A DNA stretch of 64,000 nt from NCBI GenBank assembly GCA_936432065.2, contig OW386293.2, forward strand, positions 105,111,795 through 105,175,794, in the 5' to 3' direction. Every line of letters begins with the position of its first letter. Positions within the stretch are counted from its first letter, which is position 1. Made by a program: the position numbers and the translations under genes. Below the pieces are notes generated by a model, which was given only the letters and a program-made list of their open reading frames with translations, made no database searches and was not told where the DNA came from. This DNA is from Rutpela maculata. Lineage: Eukaryota; Arthropoda; Insecta; Coleoptera; Cerambycidae. This document shows positions 43,735 to 54,379 of the stretch, piece after piece.

Positions 43735-45345
43735 GGCGACAACTACAATCATATAACTCAAAAATCGGTAAAGGCCCAAAACTCATCAAAAATTCATAGT
43801 TTGCATCCTTTAGTCATTCATTATTTTCTCTGTTGGATGACGACCTCTATGGCCAATTTCCTAACATTTTTTTTAGATCTAAAACGCCGGCCTACAGCGA
43901 TAAAAAGAAAATAACAATTTTCGAGAAATCATAGTAGGCTTAGAGATAGACAAAAATTTTGTTAATAAAAGTTGTTCGGAATCACTTGATATGCCCCCTG
44001 TAAAATTTCGTATTTTCTATTTGTGGCCGAATTCATTTCAAATTTTTATCAGCCATACAACTCCATAGGGCGATTTTATCTAACACCTAAAGAGAACTTT
44101 TTCCAACAAATAAAAGTTGTGAACAAAAATCGGCATTCAATAAAACGTTAAAAGGGACACTTTATTATTACACATCAACTTAAATGTAATATCGCTTTCT
44201 TTTTTTCAATCGTCTTATAATACTTGGAAATCTGTATGTATGAATGAATCAAATTTACCCACCTTGCGTTATCCAGTCGAGCTGAAATTTTGCATACACG
44301 TGTAATTAAATAATAAATAATTTCAATAATAATTGTGTATGACTTTCATTTGCTATAAAAAGTTCTCTTTATGTATTAGATGGAATCATCTCATGGAGCT
44401 CTATAGCTGATGAAAATTTGAAATGAATTCGCTCACAAATAAAGAAGATACAGGGATGTCTTCACGAGAAGTGAAACAATTTTTTTTTTTTAATTTTCCG
44501 ATTTTTATAAAATTTTACAGGGGAGCATATTAAGTGATTCCGAACAACTTTTATTTATAAAATTTTTGTCTATCTCTAAGCCTACTATGATTTCTCGAAA
44601 ATTGCTATTTTCTTTTTATCGCAGTAGGCCGGCGTTTTAGATCTAGGCGACATTTATGTGTTGAATAAAGTCGTCTTATGGAGTTGTATTGCTAATAATA
44701 ATTTGAAATGAATTCGGTCCCAAATAAAAAAGATACAGGGATGTCCTCACGAGAAGTGAAACAAAAATTTTTTTTTTGAAAATATTCAGATTTTCACAAA
44801 ATTTTACAGGGGGGCATATCAAGTGATTTTGAACAACTTTTATTAACAAAATTTTTATCTATCTCTAAGCCTACTATAATTTCTCGAAAATTGCTAGTTT
44901 CTCTTTATCGCAGTAGGCCGGCGTTTTAGATCTAGGCGGAATTTTTGTGTTGAATAAAGTCGTCTTATGGAGTTGTATTGCTAATAATAATTTGAAATGA
45001 ATTCGGTCCCAAATAAAAAAGATACAGTCTTCACGAGAAGTGAAACAAAAAATTTTTTTTTGAAAATATTCAGATTTTCACAAAATTTTAAAGGGGGGCA
45101 TATCAAGTGATTCTGAACAACTTTTATTAACAAAATTTTTATCTATCTCTAAGCTTACTATGATTTCTCGAAAATTGCTAGTTTCTTTTTATCGCAGTAG
45201 GCCGGCGTTTTAAATCTAGGCGGCATTTATATGTTGAATAAGTCGTCTTATGGAGTTGTATTGCTGATAAAAATTTGAAATGAATTCGGTCACAAATAAA
45301 AAAGATACAGGGGTGTCTTCACGAGAAGTGAAACACACTGTATAA
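43735..45345. repeat. Inverted unit plus ~289-bp tandem array
   Basis: Three direct junctions are marked by TGAAATGAATTCGG and CACGAGAAGTGAAAC (44416, 44705, 44994, 45278; spacing 289, 289, 284 bp). Each unit has AAAATTTTACAGGGG, CATATCAAGTGATT and GCAGTAGGCCGGCGTTTTA. Upstream, 43850-44105 is the same unit inverted (complement contains CGAAAATTG and GAACTTTTTCC/GGAAAAAGTTC), separated by a 245-bp spacer. No protein. Confidence 0.85.
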
Positions 45346-45544
45346 ACTGAAACAAAAATGTTAAATAATAATGACAAAAATTAAATTGAAGGCAGTTAAC
45401 GTTTCGAAAAATATTTCATGACAGTTTATTATCGTTTTGAAAACAACTGTCATGTTTGATATAATTAAATTTAATTTTAGATTTAAATGTATTTATTTCT
45501 TTAGTTGTCACATTATTAAATTGAATAATTGAATAAAAGTTTTA

Positions 45545-46430
45545 AAAAGCTGTGTACTCGGCTGTGTACACATATCAACTTAGTTAGTTGTTCAGATTAA
45601 GTTGGTTTTCCTTTCTTATAGATATCTGTAGTAATTCTTATTTTATTAGTCTTATTCTGTTTTCAAAACCTGTAGGTATACATGAACTTAGTGGTTAGTT
45701 ATTCGGAATAGGTTGGTTTTCATTTTTTGTAGATTCCTGCAACTTTTTTACAATATATAAGGCAATAAGAAATTTGCGATATCTGGAAAAAAAGAAAAAT
45801 CAACCTAATCTAAACAACTAAGCCTAGTTTTTGTACACAGCCTTCTGAAACCTTTAATAAAACTAATGCAATTTGGATAAGTTATATTAAAAGTTATGTA
45901 CACGAAATTATAAGGGTACTTGTTGAGTTTATGTTGGTTTTCGTATTTTGAATATGACTGCAACTTTTCTTATTGCATTAGCATTTCATGCTTAGGTGTT
46001 TTCGTTTCAACTTTGGGTTGCTGAATTTTAGGCATTACTTACATAATACCGTTTTGTTTTTGTTATAATTTGTTAGTTTATTATTTACTCTGCTTTGAAT
46101 TATGTACTTTACTTTACTTACTTACTGACTTACTTACCTACATTTTTTTTGAGATTCATGAACACATGTACAGTACACCTCAGTGTAATGATTGTACACC
46201 TCCTAAAGTTAATAAAACTGAAAAGTACAAAAAAAAAATAGTTTTTGCAAAGCTGTTTACATGGACGTTGAGTTATCTGTTCAGATTAAATTGGTTTTCC
46301 TTCTTTGCAGACGGTTGCAACTTTTTTTTATAAGTAATAAAATGTTAAAAAAGTTGCAGCCTTCCGCAAAAAAGAAAACCACAATAAACTGAACAACAAG
46401 CCTTATGTCCATGTACTCAGCTGTTTAAAC
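45545..46430. repeat. Cluster of a ~60-bp motif in both orientations
   Basis: The motif GTTCAGATTAAGTTGGTTTT...TGCAACTTTTTT recurs at about 45590, 45703, 45920 and 46270 on the plus strand and inverted at about 45790 and 46350, each near TGTACACAGC/GTACTCAGCTG-like text. Probably a decayed foldback repeat. Confidence 0.55.
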
Positions 46431-46502
46431 TTTCAATATTTATAACTGTGAATACGTTGACCTCATAAATGAACCCAATAATGATATTGGTACCGCAACG
46501 TT

Positions 46503-46871
46503 GTGTTTTTTCCTATTAAAATACAAATGCCATTTATAAATCTAAGAGACACGAAATCGCCTGATGATTTTGCTCGATATATTAGGCATAATTTGGAGTT
46601 TGTTAACCTTTCATTTCCGAATTTCTGGAGTTTTGGTAAATGTTTTTTTTATGAAAAAGCTACTTTTTTTGTAGTATGTAAAAGGTGCATTGTTGTAAAG
46701 AGCAATTATATTGTAAACACGATGTCTAAACCGGCCCAAATTCAAGGTGTTTTTAGGTTAACAGTGATAGAAAGTGAGAGTGTTATTGTGAAAAATTTCA
46801 AAGATTTTTTTGAAACCATGCATTTGCATTGCAAACTACTTTCGGATTCATGTTCTACGATCCCAAATTAG
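46503..46871 (+). CDS. Unrecognised 122-codon frame
   Basis: I recognise no family. It is longer than most chance frames here and of mixed composition (FINLRDTKSPDDFARYIRHN near the start, CKRCIVVKSNYIV in the middle, one CxxC pair). No splice, promoter or repeat context supports it. May be chance or a decayed transposon piece. Confidence 0.2.
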   Translation: MFFPIKIQMPFINLRDTKSPDDFARYIRHNLEFVNLSFPNFWSFGKCFFYEKATFFVVCKRCIVVKSNYIVNTMSKPAQIQGVFRLTVIESESVIVKNFKDFFETMHLHCKLLSDSCSTIPN

Positions 46872-47689
46872 TATACTTGAAAAAAATTTACGAAAATTCC
46901 AATGCCCCGCTAAAATACAGAATTACCATGGATTTGTTTATTATAATTGTTAAATAATGTGAAAATTTATATTTCTATTCTTTATTGTGAAATATTTCTT
47001 ATTTTTCTTGTATTACGATACTAGTAGTAGACCAGTGCAATAAGGTACATACCTCGGAACCCAGCTATGATGAATAGATTTGAATTATTTTTTTTTTTAT
47101 TTCTGATGTAATAAACTAAAAAGTTTACCCATTAAACTTAACCACAATTTCGCAAATCTGTAAATTTAAAAAAAGAAATTAAAATTTTTAGAAATCGCAA
47201 CGAAAATAAAAATGATCGGAATTTTAAAATATTTCTTAGTAGTTATAGTTTTCGAGGTTGTTTATAAAGAATTTGTAAAAACATTAAACTTTTTAAAATT
47301 AATTTGAAGATGGCAGAAGCTCAAGAAAGCTAAATAAATGAAAGAAACGTTAAATAATACAAATGGACAATTTTTTTTTAAAGAAAGTAATGTATTGAGA
47401 ACTTATGTGCTAAATAATAATTATTATAAATTTTAATGACATAAATAATTATAAATTTTTATTACAAGGATAATCATGTAAACTAATTTTCTCCGACGTT
47501 TTCGTTTTCGATATCATTAATATAATTAGTGGAGCATTTAAGCAGCTAACTTCTTGTCATAGTAAACATGCTATAGAACAATTTAAGCTACTTTTTCTAT
47601 ATCCACAGCAGTTTTAGTTAAACAAAAAATAATTTTCAATAAATTTTTACAAACTGATGGTTTATTCATTGTAACTGGTACTACTAGTG
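46872..47689. other. No gene seen
   Basis: AT-rich with no supported features. Confidence 0.4.
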
Positions 47690-48224
47690 AATTATCTTTT
47701 TTTTTTCCATCCCCATTCTTTTGGCAACTTGTCATATCCCATTCACAACTGTACTTGTAAAGACACTCTTTTTATATTCTGAACTAGCATCGTATGTAGG
47801 TATCAATGAAGCCAAGTTGACACAGGTATTTTTACTTGTAGCTTTAAGAAACGATTTGTATCGAAAATTATTTATATTTTCTTAATCTTTAGGTGCACCA
47901 TATAACGCTAAAATGCATACAATACCCGATTGCAAAATATTAGTGACATCAGCATTTTAATCGGTAAAGATAATAGCAGCATCTTATAAATCTGTACGAT
48001 TTTAAAATAATTTAGCATTTATTTTTACCCTTTTTCTAAAACGCTGAAGTTGTATCACATCCAGTTAATGCATGTAAAAACAAAATATGCTTCTTGCTGT
48101 TAACAACAAATTCAATGTTTATGATGAAGTCATTCCAGTAGATAAATTGTTGCTCTTTCAACGTATTTGTGTTTAAAAAAATCAGAAGAACTTCAAATAT
48201 ATATGAATTTTGAGTTAGCTGCAT
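47690..48224 (-). pseudogene. Remnant of a transposon-associated protein (GCDTTSAF family)
   Basis: Minus strand from 48224: KKHILFLHALTGCDTTSAF, a hallmark of a high-copy arthropod protein family of unknown enzymology. Then stops, and further on FRYKSFLKATSKNTCVNLAS and LIPTYDASSEYKKSVFTST (near 47830-47750), corresponding to the ...K...LASLPPT..AA..HS block that comes next in that family. At least five stops. A later block of the same family occurs at 51.95-52.2 kb. Confidence 0.65.
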
Positions 48225-50070
48225 ATCCTGTAACTCTGTTCGATCAAGGTTTAATGCGAAAGAGAACTAAATCAAATTTTTATGATTTATTTACACAGCT
48301 CAATATTAGTGTAAATGATAACAATACATTTTCGTATGTTATTGACGGAGGAATATTATTATTATTTAACGTTTCTTTCATTTATTTCGCTTTCTGGAGC
48401 TTCTACTGCCATTTTCAGATTAATTTTCAAAAGTTCAATTTTTTTACAAATTCTTTATACCTCGAAAACTATAACAATCATTATTTTCTTAAAAGAAATA
48501 TTTAACAATTCCGATAATTTTTTTTTTAACTGGGTTCCGCCATTTCTCATGTATTTATTTATTTATTTAATTCCACTGGACATCCAGAGATATATTCAGA
48601 AAACGGCAAAAAGTTCGATTGTTATGTTTTTATACACGAAGTAGTTTCAGATTTTTTTCCAAATTCTTTCCCTTATTCCCTGACACATCAAGAATAAATT
48701 TTAAGGACAAAATAAAAAAAAAAATTATTTTGCAATAATCCCGCTGCGTATATTAAACAATTTGAACAATACAAGTTTTCGTATAGTAGTAAAAGTAATC
48801 ATTTTTAACAAGATAAGTAACTGCAAGTCATCAAACTTCCTTAATTTTGAGAAAAATAGCTAAAGTTGTTTGTTATTAAGCCCTGTGGGAACACAGCCGT
48901 TTCGGGGGCTGTTACGTTAAAATTTTTGACATCCCGTGAGTCACAACAGTTTAACAAATTAGAGTAATTACCAAATTATACCGGTATCTCACATGTACGT
49001 TTAACGAATTCACTGTAATAGCAGCGGGGGTCGTAATGTGTTGTAGAATGTGGCGGAAAGCAGAGATATGGTGATAATTAGGGCCCTGACAATAAAATTA
49101 ATTTTAGACAACATGAATCTCCACAGGCATAAGTGAATTAATATGGTCTGTGGTGCTTTGCGTAATTGATTTTAAGTATGTATTACTACTTGCTGACACG
49201 TATAATAACATTAAGAAAATTAGATGTAAACATTAAAAGCTTCAGCAGTTTATTGAACTGTTTATATTATTGTTGAATATTTTACCGGGTAATTTTTTTT
49301 AACCTGAAACTTTCAGATATATCGAATAATAAGCACTCTACGAAAAAAATGTCTATAATCAAAATTGAATCATTGCGCGGAGGAAATACATTAGTGCTAA
49401 AATTAGTCACCCCCCTTCTCTCCTTGTGGGTGGGGCGGGAGGGGGAAATCTTAAATAGGAACCGTATTTATTATTGCAGATTCGTATTCTACAGCTAAAA
49501 ATACGTAGGATTTTTCTGAAACATTTTTTTCGATTCATGATAGATGCATCTGTAATCGACGAAATTCAATTTCTTTCAATTTCTCCTACTGAGAATCTGC
49601 ATACGATTCTGCAATACGTTTGCAATAAAAAATTTCACGTTTTCAGTGTAAATAATCAAAATTAGTCTTAAAACAAATTTTGTTTCTCAAATTTTCAATT
49701 ACTGAAAAATGACTTGTCAAGAAACTACTATTTATCGTAACCCAGAAACACGCGTCCTTTTTAGGATACTTGGTCAACGCGATTTCCTTCGCTTATGACT
49801 TATTGGAGTGCTTGATTAAATCTGCTTTTAAATTAATGTATTTTTTTGTAGTAAATACCATTTCTTATGTTAAAAATACATTTTATAAAAACGTTTTATT
49901 ATGTTTACATTTAACGTTTTTGTTATTTCTTCTCTTCGTGTTTTTTGTGGGTTTGTTTTGTTTTTTGTAACATAGAAAAGAAAGAAATAACTTTAAGAAA
50001 CAACTCTCTTTACTCAGTTCGAAAATTACTTCGCAAACAAAAAGACCTGTTTTCGTTAGGCTGTTGATGC
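48225..50070. other. No gene seen
   Basis: AT-rich low-complexity frames only; short GC patches at 48890-48930 and 49400-49450. No supported feature. Confidence 0.4.
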
Positions 50071-50074
50071 TACT

Positions 50075-50315
50075 TCAGAATGGAGTATTTAATGGTTCAA
50101 GAGAAAATTGAAATTTCTCTGGTTTATGGAGAAGCTGGCAGGAGTCTTGATGATGCTGTCGATTACTACGCTCACTGCTCAGCGTTTTCTGAATAGAACT
50201 CGGTCACGTGCTTCGTTTTATCGTACTGTCAAACAATTTACTACTGACGGAAATGTTTAACCGAAAAAAAGAACCCGTCGAGCAACAGTCACTGAAGAAT
50301 ACCGTAGCATGTTTA
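50075..50315 (+). pseudogene. Mariner-like transposase N-terminus (HTH part)
   Basis: MEYLMVQEKIEISLVYGEAG then a frameshifted RSLDDAVD-YA, FLNRTRSRASFYRTVKQF and KKRTRRATVTEEYR. This is the N-terminal helix-turn-helix region (DUF4817-like: YGE.GR...AA..Y..RFP...R) of insect IS630/mariner-like transposases. The catalytic part does not follow; a C-terminal piece of this type occurs at 51195, in another inverted-repeat element. Confidence 0.65.
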
Positions 50316-50489
50316 TTTAAAAAGATATTATTTTGAAATTTGGTAGACTTATATAAAGTGTGATTGTCCTTTTTTTAGTAAAAACAAGAAATTTTTTCCA
50401 CTTCCGGTTTCACCGGAAATGACATCTACTTTGTTATTTTAAATGGCACCCTGTATATATTTTTTTTCTATCTGATTCTTCTTAAATTC

Positions 50490-50870
50490 CTCTTTTTTTT
50501 TTAACTATTTAACGTCGGCCTACTTCCGCTACCAGGGCCTATCACCGACGCCAGGAGACGAGCTACCCCCAACCTGGAAATTTTGCCGAACCTCTTCCCT
50601 TAAGAAGAGTAGGCATCTTTTACTTGCCTAACATTTAATAGACAAGGGACCGCCTGCTTTACATCCCCTCCGAAGGATGGTATATCCACTACGTAATCCT
50701 CGTCTGAAATTACGTAACTTCCGCGTATACACTGATATACAAGCCGCTAGAAGGTGGGACGAGAACGCTGTATTTCCCAAGTACTAGCCGCGCTCGACGT
50801 TGCTTCAACGGAATATCGACTGATATTCACATTGAAGTCGCCTCTACGCTCGCCCCCAAATTCCTCTTTT
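50490..50870. repeat. GC-rich module of unknown type
   Basis: A ~380-bp block (TTAACGTCGGCCTACTTCCG at its left edge, CGACGCCAGGAGACGAGC, GAAGGTGGGACGAGAACGC) clearly richer in GC than its surroundings, without an intact ORF. It has the look of an interspersed repeat or LINE/SINE tail. Just before it is a hairpin CCGGTTTCACCGG (50406-50418). Confidence 0.4.
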
Positions 50871-50970
50871 CAACTATGTATAGCAAGATCGCATTCGTTC
50901 TTAAAATGGGTACTGAAAACCATTTTATTGCATTAAATCAATTTGGCTATATTATGAAATGTAGCGGTAA

Positions 50971-51686
50971 TTAATGCTTAGTGTGCTGCAATATCAAAAG
51001 AGCCGTGGTACACAATTTTGCGTTTCATATTTGTTTTGTTCTAATCAGTAGCCGAAGAGACTTTGTACAATTTTTATATTAAAGAAAAATCTCTATATTA
51101 AATCCCCGAAATCATAAAAACTAAGATAGAAAAACTAATTTTAAATTTTCTCCATTTGTAAAATATTTATTCATATTTCACTTTTACCAATTAGATGGCC
51201 CCCCGACGTCTCCGGATCTTACGCCACTTGATTTTTTCATATGGGGGCCATCTCAAAGAAATAGTTTATAAAACTCCACAGCAAAATAGGGAAGACTTGG
51301 AAATGAGAGTTAGATTAGCAATAAATGAGATTACTGAATTGCAGTTAGAAAACGTGCTGTTATAAAAATTTGACACTGCAGAGAAAATAATGGCCAACAT
51401 TTTGAGATTCTTCGAAAATAATTTTATTTAAAAGCAAGCAAAATCAGACATAACAATGAATTATATTGGGTCAAAGTAAAAGATGAATAAATATTTTACA
51501 AATAATGGGTCAAATTTAAAATTAGTGTTTCTATCTTATATTTATAATTTCGGGGATTTAGTCTATATATTTTTCTTTAATATAAAAATTCTACAAAGTC
51601 TCTTCGGCTACTGATTAGAACAAAACAAATATGAAACACAAAATTGTTTACCAGGGTTCTTTTGATATCGCAGCACATTAAGCATT
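50971..51686. mobile_element. Inverted-repeat element with transposase remnant
   Basis: Arms of ~215 bp (50971-51185 and 51470-51686) are reverse complements, starting TTAATGCTTAGTGTGCTGC. The loop holds a degenerate mariner-like transposase C-terminal part (51195-51425). Directly abuts the element at 51687. Confidence 0.75.
51195..51425 (+). pseudogene. Mariner-like transposase C-terminal fragment
   Basis: In shifting frames: PPRRLRILRHLIFSYGG corresponds to W-PPRSPDLTPLDFFIWG, then NREDLEMRVRLAINEITELQ, LENVLL and GQHFEIL. This is the third-acidic block and tail of insect mariner-like transposases, with several frameshifts. Same general family as 26.7-29.0 kb. Confidence 0.65.
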
Positions 51687-52424
51687 AAAGAAAGTCCCAC
51701 TTTTGGTTTTTCGCTTATATCTCTAAAATGGTGCGTCGGAGGGAAAAATTTTCTTATACAGTTTTCGAGCTACACACTCCGGAGTGAAAATTTTCGAAAA
51801 ACAGATTTTTTACCTCTTCAACTTTAAGGAAAAGCAAGGTGGGTTTCTCAAAATTGTACTTAAGTCAGAAAACATCAAGGAACTGGCAGTGATCTTTTAC
51901 AACCCTTCCTCTACTCAAGGCGAGATTGAAGAGGCTGGGAAGATTTGCTTCCTCAAATGGCATGGGGCACCAGCAAGACAGACCTCCCTCAACCAGTACC
52001 ACTTCCAGTTGTTCATGAGGTCAGTGGCAATATTAAGCCTGACATCAACTCCCTCCCACCAACTGAAAGCGCAGCTAAACAGCATTCCCGGCGCACCTAC
52101 CACCAAGTGCAGCTGTGGCTCGGGAATAAGCTGCCCCCTCAAGAGTGGAGGTGGAAACATGTAGGAGACACCCTGGTGCCAATTACAAGCACCAGAGTTC
52201 CTACTTTTTTTTATCATCTTTGAAATATACAATTTTCCATTTTTCAGGTAAAAATCTGTTTTTCGAAAATTTTCACTTTTCCGGAGCGTGTAGGTCGAAA
52301 ACGGTTGCGAATTCGAAAAAAGTATATAAGATAAAAGTTGTAGAGAATTTTACGAGCTCTCATTTTATATAAGACGCACCATTTTAAAGATATAAGCGAA
52401 AAAACCAAAAGTGGGACTTTCTTT
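51687..52424. mobile_element. 738-bp inverted-repeat element carrying a gene fragment
   Basis: TIRs begin AAAGAAAGTCCCACTTTTGG (51687) with the complement ending at 52424. The arms run ~125-180 bp and also share ATGGTGCGTC and GAAAATTTTCGAAAAACAGA. The loop is a non-repetitive GC-richer segment from a transposon-associated gene. TSD not seen. A C run (52426-52437) follows directly. Confidence 0.78.
51840..52205 (+). pseudogene. Fragment of the GCDTTSAF-type family, later part
   Basis: ELAVIFYNPSSTQGEIEEAG and FLKWHGAPARQTSLNQYHF in one frame, then in the next frame INSLPPTESAAKQHSRRTYH, QVQLWLGNKLPPQEWRWKHV and DTLVPITSTRVP. This is the ...LPPT..AA..HS.R.Y.Q...W.G..L.P..WGW......P block of the family whose GCDTTSAF block is at 48.2 kb. 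One frameshift near 52015. Much better preserved than the 47.7-kb remnant. It ends abruptly at the TIR. Confidence 0.7.
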
Positions 52425-52650
52425 GCCCCCCCCCCCCTCCTCCGGCTCACCTCCTAGACGTTAGGACTTTCAGTATGTTCACTCCCTAAACACCCTGAAA
52501 AACTTTCTAAAGTAATCGCTTAGGTCCCTGCTCACGCACTCTACACCTCCTTTATTGACTGGAGTAATCGTGTAGTTTGACATTCATAGATCAGTTGAGG
52601 CAAAATTTGCAACGGGTCACAAGTTAGATGCATTTGACCGCACCGCGACT
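52425..52650. other. C run and unassigned sequence
   Basis: A run of C (52426-52437), then no supported feature. TTTGACCGCACCGCGACTGA (52642 on) has relatives at 55876 and 56279 next to the piggyBac remnant. Confidence 0.4.
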
Positions 52651-53088
52651 GATAACGGTTCAAAAGAGTATGAGCGGGTAGCAATGTAAAAAGTGTCCCC
52701 GCACCTACCGAACTAAAATGGCTTCCATAAGATGTCTCGTAAGCTGACTGTCGTGTGTACAAAGTTTTAAGCTCGTGGACTCTGCATGGGGTGGAAAAAA
52801 AATAATTTACCACTAAATGTTATATTTTTTTCTCACCTCCTATTTGACGGATCGCTTTGTAATTTGGCACAAATAATGTTAATGTTAGGAGAGTTTATTT
52901 TAAAAAATATTACCCTTCTACGATGATTTTATGCATTAAAAAAAAATTAATACATTTTTTTAATGGCATGAAGGGTGACTAGTTACCCTGTTTGACACTA
53001 TTACCATATTTTGATATAATATGTATATAACAGGATAAAAATAAATAAAAATTATCTGAACTTGCAATATTACGAGTATATTATTTAA

Positions 53089-53768
53089 TTTTTTACAATG
53101 AATTATTTTTTTATTTATTTGCTTTTATCATGATTAGAGAATATTATTTAGGTATTATGCAAATCACAACTTACACACTTTTTTATTTATTATGAAGATA
53201 CCTACTTTCTGTAATATACTAGTCAGAAAGTAGATAATTTCATATTAAATTAAAAAAGTGTGAATGACTAAATGTAAATAAATGATTTAAGTATTTTCAG
53301 TATATTTTTTTCTTTAAAATGCTAAGAATCCTATCATGTAATTCAATACTTCATCAGTATTAGCTAGAAGAGTAGTTGTTTTGATTAGTTCTCCAATAAC
53401 GAGTCTTTAAAGTATTTACCTGACTAGTATATTAGCGTGCCCAGATTATGGCAACAATATACAGAAAGTAGGTGTTTTCATAATAAAAAAAAAAATGTGT
53501 AAGTTGTGATCAGAGGCGTAACTATGGCAGGGCAAATCGGGGCAATGCCCCGGGGCCCCAGCCGGCATCTGGGTGAGGCCGGGTATTAGGATAGATTTTT
53601 TTTTCGGATTTCTCCCCACCGCTTACCAAAAAAATGTTTTCGGATTAGGATTAGGTATTAAGAAAATGTAATAGCCCCCCCCCCCAACAGCTTTCTGCCC
53701 CGTGTCGCCGTGATGTCTAGTTACGTCACTGGTTGTGATTTGCATAATACCTAAATAATATTCTCTAA
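53089..53768. mobile_element. TIR element nested in the left arm
   Basis: Inverted termini TTAGAGAATATTATTTAGG (from 53134) and complement ending at 53768; TIRs ~75 bp including AAATCACAACTTACACAC. It breaks the left arm of the larger inverted repeat, with a 10-bp direct repeat TATTATTTAA at 53079-53088 and 53769-53778. A relative without inverted left end lies at 57117-57385. Hosts a hAT MITE. Confidence 0.7.
53511..53731. mobile_element. hAT-type MITE, 221 bp, 8-bp TSD
   Basis: TIRs CAGAGGCGTAACTA (53511) and TAGTTACGTCACTG (ending 53731), with an exact 8-bp duplication GTTGTGAT (53503-53510, 53732-53739). The paralogous sequence at 57351-57370 reads GTTGTGATTTGCTTAATACC without the insertion. 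GC-rich interior with a C run. CAGNGGCGTAACTA ends are typical of hAT MITEs. Confidence 0.93.
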
Positions 53769-54379
53769 TATTATTTAATATTTAGATAGGTAATCATATA
53801 ATTCATTCAGAAAGGAGTACCTGAGTGATACAGAAATTAGACCCATATTGAGAGCAAAAGAAGGGAACCCGGTAAGAATGGAAAGATGTCTTAAACAAAG
53901 GAGTAGGATTGAAGGCTTTGTGGTCGTAATGGGATTCACTTAGAGCATTAGACGGGCTGTTATTGTTATTACATACGAACATCTATAAGACTTATTTTAT
54001 TAACCATTAGGAACATGATAACACATGAAAAACTATTTATCCGAGTCACTTTCCTCATCTAACTGTGGCAGTAAAGAAAGTTTTATTGGTTGATTCGATT
54101 ATAGTACCTCCAATTTTTTTACATATTATACATTGTTACTGTTTTTGCGTTTTAAATTAAGTGTGCTGATTTTGCTCTCAGAACTATTGCTGTCAGTTGT
54201 AGAACTTTCCATTTCGTGCTTAACACTAACTTACTGTCTAAGAGATAAGATACTATATATGAGAGCGTAACAGTATGAGATGGAGCTACGGAGATTTGTA
54301 AGACGGATGCGGCTACGGCAGAGCGGGGGCGTGAGTAGCCAGCGGTCCGGCAGCCAATTAAAAAATTTTGTATTTTTAG

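Noticed and set aside
43735..45345. CRISPR or coding satellite
   Set aside because: Units are ~289 bp and diverged, with an inverted member; no protein.
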